Source: Spirochaetota bacterium
Lineage (GTDB): Bacteria > Spirochaetota > UBA4802 > UBA5550
Direction: 5' to 3'
Length of the DNA stretch: 53,110 nt
NCBI GenBank assembly: GCA_003246895.1
Contig: QKCL01000032.1
Coordinates: 1-53,110, forward strand
Below the pieces are notes generated by a model, which was not told the origin of the DNA, searched no databases, and was given only the letters and a program-made list of their open reading frames with translations. How positions within the stretch are numbered: the stretch's first letter is position 1; each line of letters starts with the position of its first letter. This document shows, piece by piece, positions 24,763 to 33,000 of this stretch. The position numbers and the translations under genes are program-made.

Positions 24763-25351
24763 CAGCAAAAAAATCAGGGTCATTGCAGGTAAATTCAGGG
24801 GTAAAATTATTCCCTTTGATAACAGCAAATTTGATGAAGCGGATATTACGCCTCAGCGTGTAAAGGGGGCGGTTTTTTCAATTCTCGGTGAAGACCTTCA
24901 TGGATTGATTTTTCTTGATATGTTTGCAGGCTCGGGCCAGATGGGATTTGAGGCCATGAGCAGGGGGGCCGAAAAGGTAATTTTTTTTGAGAGGGACAGA
25001 AAAAGGCTCTCTTTCATCGAGAATGAAGTTAAAAGAATCGGATGCAGTTCATCGGCACTTGTCTTTGGTGATGACTCCATAAAACTGGTCGGCCGTCTCA
25101 TCGACAGGTCACTGATTCCGGATATCATATTCGTGGATCCGCCCTATGTAAAAGAGACGGGGGCTGATGAGCCGGATATATACAGTAAATCCCTGAATGC
25201 TGTTTCAAAAATAGCAGGGGAGAACACAAAAATTCTCGTTCAGCACTTCCATGAACATATTTTGCCTGATAGATCAGGCAAAATAGCGCTTGTGAAAACA
25301 AAGAAATACGGCAAGACACTTATATCTGTATATGAGGTCATTTCCAGCTAG
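24752..25351 (+). CDS. rsmD: 16S rRNA (guanine966-N2)-methyltransferase RsmD
   Basis: A 199-residue SAM-dependent methyltransferase. The N-terminus IRVIAGKFRGKIIPF and ITPQRVKGAVFSIL are RsmD hallmarks. The SAM site is DMFAGSGQMGFE near 56-67, and the catalytic N-methylase motif IV is DPPY at about 129-132. It methylates G966 of 16S rRNA in the 30S subunit. It starts within the end of the DUF1858 gene and its 3' end overlaps the convergent transglutaminase gene by 14 bases. Confidence 0.94.
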   Translation: MQNSSKKIRVIAGKFRGKIIPFDNSKFDEADITPQRVKGAVFSILGEDLHGLIFLDMFAGSGQMGFEAMSRGAEKVIFFERDRKRLSFIENEVKRIGCSSSALVFGDDSIKLVGRLIDRSLIPDIIFVDPPYVKETGADEPDIYSKSLNAVSKIAGENTKILVQHFHEHILPDRSGKIALVKTKKYGKTLISVYEVISS

Positions 25352-26111
25352 AGCAGGATATTTTCATTCCGTAAATCCGTGACATCTGGCTCAGATATTG
25401 AAGCGGAGATTCTGTCTTGAGACTGTGATATGCAAAGGCTATGTAGAGGTTTTCATTGTGAACTCCGGGCCTTGTTGAATCCAAAAGCACCCATTGTCCT
25501 TTTATATATGCCTCAGCCCACATATGATAAACGAGAACATTTCTTTTCCCCAGGAATTCATGGGCCAGAATAACTCCTACAACAGCACGGGACGGAATTC
25601 TCATTGCCCTAAGCAGAGAAACAGTGAGAACCGCGTGCTCTGTGCAGTCACCTGACCTGTTTTTGAATATTGCTGCTGCGGGTATGACAGGAATGCCGAG
25701 TTTTTTGTCTTTGATGTGATTGTAGACAAATTGTGATACATTTTTTACAGGGTCAGAACCTGCAAGTTTTTTTGAAGCATTAATTATATCTTCGTCTTTC
25801 AATGTGAGCAGGTAGGAATCGGACAGCATGGAAGGGCCGGGTTTATCGTTTAAACGGGTAGTTCCCGTCTGAAGAGATATGAATCTTTTTCCATTTCTAT
25901 TTACAGTCTTCAATGTTTTCTGAGTAGATGTTGAGGGGAACCTGAAATCTATGTCAGGAGTCTCAATGAGAAATGTTGTCTTTTTTTGACTGTATATTTT
26001 ATCACTGAAGTTTTTAAGTTCCATGGTAAATGACGATGCCGGAACAGTTTGTGAAAAAGCAGCTCCCGACAAAAAAAGAAAAGTTAGTATGAATGATGCA
26101 GTTTTGCGCAT
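25338..26111 (-). CDS. Exported transglutaminase-like protein
   Basis: A 257-residue protein with a signal peptide (about 1-20, ending ...GAAFS). The transglutaminase/protease-like core has the Cys in NRSGDCTEHAVL near residue 154, His in VYHMWAEAY near 194 and Asp in VLLDSTRPG near 208, so the catalytic triad is intact. Such envelope domains act as peptidases, amidases or crosslinkers; the substrate is unknown. Its start is one base after the stop of the DUF3108-like lipoprotein gene. The two are probably a functional pair at the end of the gltX-thiL operon. Confidence 0.8.
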   Translation of the reverse strand: MRKTASFILTFLFLSGAAFSQTVPASSFTMELKNFSDKIYSQKKTTFLIETPDIDFRFPSTSTQKTLKTVNRNGKRFISLQTGTTRLNDKPGPSMLSDSYLLTLKDEDIINASKKLAGSDPVKNVSQFVYNHIKDKKLGIPVIPAAAIFKNRSGDCTEHAVLTVSLLRAMRIPSRAVVGVILAHEFLGKRNVLVYHMWAEAYIKGQWVLLDSTRPGVHNENLYIAFAYHSLKTESPLQYLSQMSRIYGMKISCSSWK

Positions 26112-26112
26112 C

Positions 26113-26811
26113 TTAGCGGTTCTTAAGCTCTAGTTCAAATATATTGTTCAGCATTTTTATCACTGCCTTCTGTGTTACTCCATCCCTGCTTATGTACCAG
26201 TCGATGCTCTTGAGCATCTCAACCTTCTGAGTTATATGGACAACATCCACGTCTTTATCTCCTATCCTGATCTTTTCATCTCCCAGGACTTTAAAAATTA
26301 CCAGTATGGTCTTGTCTGTTTCCACAGAGGGTTCATATATTCTGGCTTTTACAACTGAGCCTTTTTTGAATTTTTTCTTAAGCAACTCATTATCAAAGAA
26401 GTTTCCGTCAAGGTAGAATGTCCCGGTCAGGTTTACCTCTGTTTTATAACCGTTTGAATCAAGTGATACCTTGCTGCCGGAGAAATCAGCAGTTTTTTTT
26501 ATGACTTCATTTTTTCCAGTATGACTATCAGACATTGTATTGAGAATTTCGAGTTTAACAGGTTTGTAATCATGTGTTTCTGTTACTCTCTGGAAGGAGC
26601 TGTTCTCAATGTTCCCGGCCTTAAGGGTCATTGTGGTTTCAGTGATATACATTCCGTCACGGTCAATGCGTGAAATCCGGGCAGATCCTGCACTGAAACC
26701 GTTTATCTTCATCACGTAGCTGAATGTGCCCTGTTCAAGGGACTTAACATCCTTTCCGCAGGATATAAAAAGTATTACTGTCAGTACCTGTAAAATGATT
26801 GCCTTTTTCAT
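26113..26811 (-). CDS. DUF3108-like lipoprotein
   Basis: A 232-residue protein with a lipobox FISC (Cys near residue 18) and a beta-rich body resembling DUF3108: GTFSYVMKINGFSAGSARI, TETHDYKPVKLEILN and a late WYISRDGVTQKAVIK. Proteins of this type are periplasmic with unknown role. The gene starts inside the thiL stop (4-base ATGA overlap) and is followed at one base by the transglutaminase gene. A lipid-binding or wall-linked role is guesswork. Confidence 0.7.
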   Translation of the reverse strand: MKKAIILQVLTVILFISCGKDVKSLEQGTFSYVMKINGFSAGSARISRIDRDGMYITETTMTLKAGNIENSSFQRVTETHDYKPVKLEILNTMSDSHTGKNEVIKKTADFSGSKVSLDSNGYKTEVNLTGTFYLDGNFFDNELLKKKFKKGSVVKARIYEPSVETDKTILVIFKVLGDEKIRIGDKDVDVVHITQKVEMLKSIDWYISRDGVTQKAVIKMLNNIFELELKNR

Positions 26812-27773
26812 ATGTCATACTCCCTGAAGTGGTTGAATCCGTGATTTTCAATATCTGAAATTTTATTACCGTATTGAATAAATGCTCCTGATTCTGTGAT
26901 TCTGCCTATGCATATTATATCATCATCTGTTGAGGTGTCAACAGAACTGGTGAAAAGAAGTCCGTATTCCTCTCCGCTGTTCAGGATATAATCAATTGCG
27001 TTTTTGCCGGTCATCTTGCAGAACTTTACAATTTCATCCGATACCGGCAGGGCATCATGTGAAATTATATATCCCAGATTTCCGGTGCCGCATATGTGTG
27101 TGAGCTCTGATACTATGCCGTCAGAGACATCTATCATTGAGGTAGGAGAAAAGGGCTTTACTATTCTCCTGCCTATATCCTCGGGCAGTGAAGGCCTAAG
27201 ATGCTGTGAAACTGAAACAGGGAACATATTCCGGTCAATGTCTCCGCTCCTTAGCACCTCAAGTCCAAGCCTGGATGAACCGTTCCATTTTGTGATGAAA
27301 ATACTGTCTCCGGACCTTGCGCCTGAACGGTAAACCGGGCATGTTGTCTTTCCGTAAATTGAGATGTTAACAATGACTTTCTCTGATTTGGATGTATCTC
27401 CGCCGGCAATGGACAGGCCGTGTTTAACCGCACATTCATTCATACCGCTGTAGAGTTCATCAACAAATGAAGTGTCACACTGAACAGGCAGGGCAAGGGA
27501 GACAAGTGCAAGGACAGGATCTCCTCCCATGGCAAAAATATCTGAAATATTTCCGGCCATGGCCTTGTAGCCTATGTCCGAAGCAGAGCAGTATGAAAGG
27601 TCAAAATGCACGTTCTCAATAGATATATCAGTTGAAAAGAGGCCGAATGTTCCGTCACCGTTGTTATAGACTGCACAGTCGTCTCCGATCCCCTTTACAA
27701 GCCCCTTGGGGGCAGGTGAATCTGAAACAACGGAAGCTATTCTGTCAATGAGTGACCATTCATCATTTATCAT
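26808..27773 (-). CDS. thiL: Thiamine-monophosphate kinase ThiL
   Basis: A 321-residue ATP-dependent kinase of the PurM/ThiL fold. Typical motifs are visible: GIGDDCAVY near 25-33, FSTDISIENVHFDL near 46-60, GYKAMAGNISDIFAMGGDP near 68-86 and the later SPTSMIDVSDGIVSEL near 210-225. It phosphorylates thiamine monophosphate to the active diphosphate in the cytoplasm. It overlaps gltX by four bases upstream and the DUF3108 gene by four bases downstream. Confidence 0.93.
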   Translation of the reverse strand: MINDEWSLIDRIASVVSDSPAPKGLVKGIGDDCAVYNNGDGTFGLFSTDISIENVHFDLSYCSASDIGYKAMAGNISDIFAMGGDPVLALVSLALPVQCDTSFVDELYSGMNECAVKHGLSIAGGDTSKSEKVIVNISIYGKTTCPVYRSGARSGDSIFITKWNGSSRLGLEVLRSGDIDRNMFPVSVSQHLRPSLPEDIGRRIVKPFSPTSMIDVSDGIVSELTHICGTGNLGYIISHDALPVSDEIVKFCKMTGKNAIDYILNSGEEYGLLFTSSVDTSTDDDIICIGRITESGAFIQYGNKISDIENHGFNHFREYDI

Positions 27774-29203
27774 TTAAGATACTTTTCTCTGCAGTACTCA
27801 ATACGTTTCTTTGTTTTATCATAACCTATGAGGGGAAGGGCCAGGTCAAGTTCCGGCCCGCTCAATGCTCCGGTAAAGAGAGCTCTCAGTGGGTGAAAGA
27901 GCTTTTTGCCCTTGTGCTCTGTCTTCTCCTTTATTCCCGGTATGAGTTTTTCAATAAAGTCTGATTCACTCAAACAGCCTATGAGTTCTGAAGCGATTTT
28001 TATTATATCTCCTGAGTAATCTTCTTTCAGGAGAGATTCTGTTTTTTCATCGGGCTCATTTATCTCATACAGGAATATGCCCATGTAGTTAACGATATCA
28101 GAGAGAACCTCACAGTTGCCCCTGACCAGGGAAATGATGGATTCAATCCTCTCTCTGTCAGTTCCTGAAAGGTCAAAGCCTCCATCCTCAAGGTATGGTA
28201 TGAACATGTCTGTAATCTCTTTGAGGTCGTAGTTTTTTATATATTGCCCGTTCATCCATCGGAGTTTCCTGAAGTCAAAAACCGCGGCACTTTTTCCGAT
28301 GTTAGAGATTGAGAAGAGCTCAATGAGTCTCTCCTGAGTCATTATCTCTTCACCGCTCTCTGTTGCCCATCCAAGAAGCCCCAGGTAGTTAACAAGTGCT
28401 TCCGGCAGATAGCCTTCCTTTTTGTAAAGGTCAACGGAAGTAATACCGTGACGTTTGCTGAGTTTCTTTTTGTCATCTCCTATCAAGAGAGGCATGTGCG
28501 CATACTGGGGTTCAGGAAGTCCCAGGGCCCTTGCAATGAGTATCTGCTTCGGAGTATTTGAAAGGTGGTCTTCACCTCTTATTACATGTGTAATCTTCAT
28601 GAGTGTATCATCTATGATTACGATATAGTTGTACACGGGGAAGCCGTCTGACCTTACGATAATAAAATCTCCGCCGATGTGCTCACTTTTGAAGGAGATA
28701 TCTCCTTTTATAAGGTCATTGAAGGAGATTGTTTCACCTTCAGGAACCTTGAACTTCACGGTAAATTCTTTTCCCTGGGAAACAAGTTTCTCCTGTTCCT
28801 CTGTGGAGAGGTTTCGGCATCTGTCCATGAAGGGTTTGTTGTTCTTTACTGCATCTTCCTTGTCCGCCTCAACATCCTCTCTTGTGCAGAAGCATCTGAA
28901 TGCTCCTCCATTTGCGATGAGCTTGTCCGTATATTCTTTATAAATGTCGAAACGTTCTGTCTGCCTGTAGGGGCCGTAATCTCCGCCCATTTCCGGAGAC
29001 TCAGTCCATTTGATGCCCATCCATTTCAGGTCTTCCATGATGGAGATTTCAGATTCCTTTGTGCTTCTCTCCTTGTCTGTGTCCTCGATGCGGATAATGA
29101 GGTCCGCATTTTCCTTCTGGGCAACAAGGTGGTTTATTACCGCGGTTCTGGCGTTTCCTATGTGCAGGAAACCTGTGGGGCTTGGCGCAAATCTGACTCT
29201 CAT
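27770..29203 (-). CDS. gltX: Glutamyl-tRNA synthetase
   Basis: A 477-residue class I synthetase of normal length. The HIGH-type motif is APSPTGFLHIGNART (HIGN at 14-17), and the KMSKS-type loop is KKLSKRHG near 245-252. A helical anticodon-binding region forms the C-terminal third. It charges tRNA-Glu. GGAG lies about nine bases upstream of the start. It heads the minus-strand chain gltX-thiL-DUF3108-transglutaminase with 4-base overlaps. A glnS gene is also present in the window, so this enzyme need not mischarge tRNA-Gln. Confidence 0.96.
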   Translation of the reverse strand: MRVRFAPSPTGFLHIGNARTAVINHLVAQKENADLIIRIEDTDKERSTKESEISIMEDLKWMGIKWTESPEMGGDYGPYRQTERFDIYKEYTDKLIANGGAFRCFCTREDVEADKEDAVKNNKPFMDRCRNLSTEEQEKLVSQGKEFTVKFKVPEGETISFNDLIKGDISFKSEHIGGDFIIVRSDGFPVYNYIVIIDDTLMKITHVIRGEDHLSNTPKQILIARALGLPEPQYAHMPLLIGDDKKKLSKRHGITSVDLYKKEGYLPEALVNYLGLLGWATESGEEIMTQERLIELFSISNIGKSAAVFDFRKLRWMNGQYIKNYDLKEITDMFIPYLEDGGFDLSGTDRERIESIISLVRGNCEVLSDIVNYMGIFLYEINEPDEKTESLLKEDYSGDIIKIASELIGCLSESDFIEKLIPGIKEKTEHKGKKLFHPLRALFTGALSGPELDLALPLIGYDKTKKRIEYCREKYLK

Positions 29204-29313
29204 CTGTAGAACTCCTGAAATATTTTTAACTATTTCAACGGCTGTGCACTATTTGTAAATTAAAAAATTAGGTAAAATGACCGGAACCTGGGAGGGATAC
29301 GTCTAAATCCCAT

Positions 29314-29344
29314 AAAAAAAGCCTGCATAAAATGCAGGCTTTTC
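29314..29344. terminator. Bidirectional intrinsic terminator after ino1
   Basis: Stem AGCCTGCAT / ATGCAGGCT with loop AAA, flanked by seven A on one side and four T on the other. On the minus strand it gives a hairpin plus T-run for the inositol-phosphate synthase gene. Confidence 0.85.
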
Positions 29345-29368
29345 TGTAATCTATAAATCAAATAAATA

Positions 29369-30655
29369 CTATACGTAGTCGTTCTTGCTGGCCTGAAAAG
29401 TATAAGGAAGATTCTTGGCAACCGGATTGTTTTCCTTTTTCTGAGGAGTTGTCAGGTCAGTAAATACCCTTCTTGCCAGAGCATCGCACTCAAACTTGGA
29501 ATCGCTTGAACGAAGCTGGAGAGGAGGAGTTTTCTGTGTCCATGCAGATGGTCCTCTCAGAAATCCAACGATACCCATTTCAGAAGCAACCTTGCAGAAA
29601 CGGATGGCAGATACTACAACTCCGCCTGAGTTTGGAGAATCCTGAACTGAAAGACGGCCTGTAATTTCATATCTTGCGCGGCCGAACCCATATGCAACGA
29701 TATCAAAATTGGCAACCTTGTTGTCTGTTCCGACATACTGTCCGCCCGGTTTCTGCTGTACAGTAAGAGATGGACCTGCAAAAAGTGTCATTCCACAGAT
29801 AGACTCGTCACGGACAATATTCTGTCCCTTGAGAACGTTCTCCTTGGAGATGTGTTTGTTTTCAAGACGTTCCTGCTTTGACATGTTCAGAAAGTCTGTG
29901 TTTGCAGTACGGCCTGTACGGATATAGTGCTGACCCTGTGTTGAGCCGGAAGCCATATTCATCTGAATGTGCTGTGTTACTATAAGGCCGGAGTCAAGCA
30001 TTGCTCCCTGAAGAATTTCAGACATCCTTGACGATCCCCATGCTGAACGCATGTCAGAACCCACAATAGTAAGACCTGCGTCTATAAAACGCTGTTCAAT
30101 TTCCTGAGTGTCCTCTGTTGCAATAATTGTTGGAATACAGTTTACAAAGTGAACACCTGCTGCCAAGGCTACATCAACCCAGAATCTTGTTGCTTCTTCT
30201 GAGCCAACAGGAAGGTAGTTTATGAGAACATCAACTTTGGATTCTTTTATAAGAGAGATAATCTCATCCATTGTTTTTACTTCATCTTTCGATATTCTGA
30301 AAGAAACTTCTTCCGGAAAATCGAGCATATAGTCGGCAACACCGTCAAGGACTGGCGAATAATAAACTTTCGCTCCTTCAGCAACACAAGTGTTGTCAAT
30401 TTCCTTAACATGATCCATTGCGCAGTTAGGTGCTGCACGGAGAGCTTTCCCAAGGGGCTGGTTTACCTTGCGGCTGTCAATGTCGAATCCGATAACGAAC
30501 TCAATATCTTCGACAGTGTAGCCACCGATATCCTGATACATGAGTCCAACTTTATCATCCGGGTTTTGTACATAATACTGAATTCCCTCAACAAGGGATT
30601 TGGCACAGTTACCAACTCCGATGATCCCGACTTTTATTCTACTTTTATTATTCAC
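29369..30655 (-). CDS. ino1: Myo-inositol-1-phosphate synthase
   Basis: About 428 residues. The NAD-binding N-terminus is RIKVGIIGVGNCAKSLVEGI, followed by conserved segments such as FVIGFDIDSRKVN, INYLPVGSEEATRFW, GSDMRSAWGSSRMSEIL and a C-terminal SPNSGGVVVSAIRF. It converts glucose-6-phosphate to inositol-3-phosphate (also called inositol-1-phosphate), the entry step for inositol lipids or inositol-based solutes. The start is a GTG at 30655 preceded by GGAGG seven bases upstream. The open frame extends to 30778, but that extension is not family-like. It is read alone, ending at a terminator. Confidence 0.92.
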   Translation of the reverse strand: MNNKSRIKVGIIGVGNCAKSLVEGIQYYVQNPDDKVGLMYQDIGGYTVEDIEFVIGFDIDSRKVNQPLGKALRAAPNCAMDHVKEIDNTCVAEGAKVYYSPVLDGVADYMLDFPEEVSFRISKDEVKTMDEIISLIKESKVDVLINYLPVGSEEATRFWVDVALAAGVHFVNCIPTIIATEDTQEIEQRFIDAGLTIVGSDMRSAWGSSRMSEILQGAMLDSGLIVTQHIQMNMASGSTQGQHYIRTGRTANTDFLNMSKQERLENKHISKENVLKGQNIVRDESICGMTLFAGPSLTVQQKPGGQYVGTDNKVANFDIVAYGFGRARYEITGRLSVQDSPNSGGVVVSAIRFCKVASEMGIVGFLRGPSAWTQKTPPLQLRSSDSKFECDALARRVFTDLTTPQKKENNPVAKNLPYTFQASKNDYV

Positions 30656-30774
30656 GAAAAATCCTCCAAAAAAACACTGTTTAAAAAGCATTAAAGGAAG
30701 CTTCATAGGCTCCCTGTAATTTTGCATATCAAATGTCTGGTATTTATCAAACAGAAATGCTATATTATTAGTAT

Positions 30775-30803
30775 GCAATATTTATGCCATCAAATTTTGT
30801 AAA
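30775..30803 (-). promoter_or_regulatory. Putative ino1 promoter
   Basis: On the minus strand TTTACA, 17 bases, TATTGC, leaving a leader of about 110 bases before the GTG start. Moderate match. Confidence 0.35.
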
Positions 30804-31224
30804 GTATAATTTAAAATAATTTGATAAGTGCTGATTTTTTCAGGCAATTATCAAGTATGTTGCTAAATCTGCTAAAGAAATATACAGCCTGAATTTTGGC
30901 AGCGGTTTTTTTGTGTTGTTTTTTAATATATAGTGTATCTTTTCTGCAACAATGAGAATGGTGTTTTTATATTTTGGTTATGCTGCTTGCTGAACCATTT
31001 GGTAAATTTAATTGGGTGAATTAATAAGTACAAGTACTGGTTTGGGAATATTTTTAAAGATTTTTCGACCGGGTGAAGATGTTTTCAATTAGTTGCATAT
31101 TCTGCCTGAGTTTATTATCCCCCCTGTTCTGTGTTGGTATCAGCATCTTTGTGGAAATGGCTGCGTCATGATTTCATAGGTAAGTAGACGGACTTATAAA
31201 TATGACATAACAGCCTAAAAATAC

Positions 31225-31253
31225 TTGATTATTCGATTCGATCAGGATTTTAT
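31225..31253 (+). promoter_or_regulatory. Putative glnS promoter
   Basis: TTGATT, 17 bases, TTTTAT, ending 30 bases before the glnS ATG. Moderate match. Confidence 0.4.
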
Positions 31254-31283
31254 GGCAGGACAAATCTAGATACGGGTATATTT

Positions 31284-32987
31284 ATGGCTGCGACAGAGAA
31301 CACTAACGAAGAAGTGAAAAAATCCAATTTTATTAAAGAAATAATCAACAAAGACAATGAAGAGAATATATATGGGGGAGCGGTTGCCACCAGGTTCCCG
31401 CCTGAACCAAACGGTTACCTCCACATCGGGCACGCAAAGTCAATCTGTCTGAACTTCGGACTTGCAAAGGAATATAACGGTACATGCAACCTGAGGTTTG
31501 ATGACACAAACCCTTCAAAAGAAGAGGATGAGTATGTTGAATCCATACAGGAGGATGTGAAGTGGCTCGGTTTCGACTGGGGTGACCGCAAGTTTTTTGC
31601 GTCTGACTATTTTGAAAAGCTCTATGATATTGCCGTGGATATGATAAAAAAAGGGAAAGCCTATGTCTGTGACCTCACAGCCGATGAAATCAGGGAATAC
31701 CGGGGAACCCTCAAGGCGCCTGGGAAAAACAGTCCATACAGGGACAGAACAGTTGAAGAGAATCTTGACCTCTTTGAAAGGATGAAGGCAGGTGAGTTTA
31801 AGGATGGAGAGAGAACCCTGAGGCTGAAAATAGACATGACCTCGGGTTATATTGTAATGCGCGACCCGGTGATTTACCGTATACAGCATACTGAGCACCA
31901 CAGAACAGGCAACAAATGGTGCATCTATCCAATGTATGATTTTACACACTGTCTTTCTGATTCATTTGAAAAGATTACACATTCTATCTGCACACTGGAA
32001 TTTGAGAACAACAGACCTCTTTATGACTGGGTCGTAAACGAAAGCGGTGTCGGACACAAACCGAAACAGATTGAGTTTGCAAGGCTTAACCTCACATACA
32101 CTGTTATGAGCAAAAGAAAACTCCTTGAGCTTGTAAAAAACAGCTACGTTGACGGATGGGATGATCCAAGAATGCCAACCATATGCGGGCTTCGAAGAAG
32201 GGGATACACTCCTGAATCCATCAGGGATTTTGCAGATAGAATAGGTATTGCAAAGAGTGATAATATGGTGGATATCGCAATGCTGGAACACTGCATACGT
32301 GAAGACCTGAACAGGAGAGCCCAGAGGATCATGGCTGTACTGGATCCGGTAAAGGTGATTGTTACGAACTACCCTGAAGGTCAGGTGGAGTATGTCGATG
32401 CTGTGAACAACCCTGAAGATGAATCCATGGGTAAAAGGCAGATGCCATTTACCAGAGAACTGTGGATTGAGAAAAGCGATTTCATGGAAGAGCCCATGAA
32501 AAAATTTCACAGGTTATCACCCGGAATGGAAGTCCGCTTTAAACATGCATATTATATTACATGCACGGATGTTGTTAAGGGGCCTGATGGTGAAATAACA
32601 GAAATTCACTGTACCTACGACCCGGCTACACGCGGCGGGTGGTCTGATGACGGCCGTAAGGTAAAGGGAACAATTCACTGGGTATCCGTTGCAGAGGCTG
32701 TTGAGGCAAGGGTCAATGTCTATGAACATCTTTTTACCAGAGAAAACCCCGATGACCTGAAACCTGGGGAGGACTACAAGGACCTTCTTAACCCTGATTC
32801 TCTAAGTGTCATAGAAAAATGCTATATTGAACCATTTGTAAGGGATGCAAAGCCCGGGGAAAGGTTTCAGTTCGACAGAAACGGATATTTCTGTGTGGAC
32901 AAGTATTCAGATCATTCATGGATCACATTTAACAGAATTGTTTCTCTGAAGGATTCATGGAAAAAGGTGGCGGAAAAAGGAAACTGA
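31284..32987 (+). CDS. glnS: Glutaminyl-tRNA synthetase
   Basis: A 567-residue class I synthetase. The N-terminus has [16 protein letters not shown] with HIGH at 47-50, the form specific to GlnRS. The KMSKS-like loop is VMSKRKL near 274-280. [20 protein letters not shown] and the C-terminal double beta-barrel anticodon domain ([28 protein letters not shown]) also match. It directly charges tRNA-Gln, so the transamidation route may be unnecessary here. The ribosome site is weak. It is convergent with the hybrid kinase gene, with only 13 bases between. Confidence 0.96.
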   Translation: MAATENTNEEVKKSNFIKEIINKDNEENIYGGAVATRFPPEPNGYLHIGHAKSICLNFGLAKEYNGTCNLRFDDTNPSKEEDEYVESIQEDVKWLGFDWGDRKFFASDYFEKLYDIAVDMIKKGKAYVCDLTADEIREYRGTLKAPGKNSPYRDRTVEENLDLFERMKAGEFKDGERTLRLKIDMTSGYIVMRDPVIYRIQHTEHHRTGNKWCIYPMYDFTHCLSDSFEKITHSICTLEFENNRPLYDWVVNESGVGHKPKQIEFARLNLTYTVMSKRKLLELVKNSYVDGWDDPRMPTICGLRRRGYTPESIRDFADRIGIAKSDNMVDIAMLEHCIREDLNRRAQRIMAVLDPVKVIVTNYPEGQVEYVDAVNNPEDESMGKRQMPFTRELWIEKSDFMEEPMKKFHRLSPGMEVRFKHAYYITCTDVVKGPDGEITEIHCTYDPATRGGWSDDGRKVKGTIHWVSVAEAVEARVNVYEHLFTRENPDDLKPGEDYKDLLNPDSLSVIEKCYIEPFVRDAKPGERFQFDRNGYFCVDKYSDHSWITFNRIVSLKDSWKKVAEKGN

Positions 32988-33000
32988 TTCAGGCCACGGA

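Larger units (their letters stand above)
30656..31283. other. Divergent intergenic region, ino1 / glnS
   Basis: About 630 AT-rich bases with no convincing gene, tRNA or repeat. It contains the GGAGG ribosome site of ino1 (30663-30667), a promoter-like pair for each flanking gene (listed separately), and otherwise nothing I can name. Its length is unusual for this compact window. Confidence 0.55.

Noticed and set aside
29369-30778. Longer ino1 start at 30778
   Set aside because: The extra residues do not resemble the family, and the GTG at 30655 has a near-perfect ribosome site.
30656-31283. tRNA or other known RNA gene in the long ino1-glnS gap
   Set aside because: No cloverleaf, T-loop or known riboswitch pattern seen; the stretch is plain AT-rich DNA.
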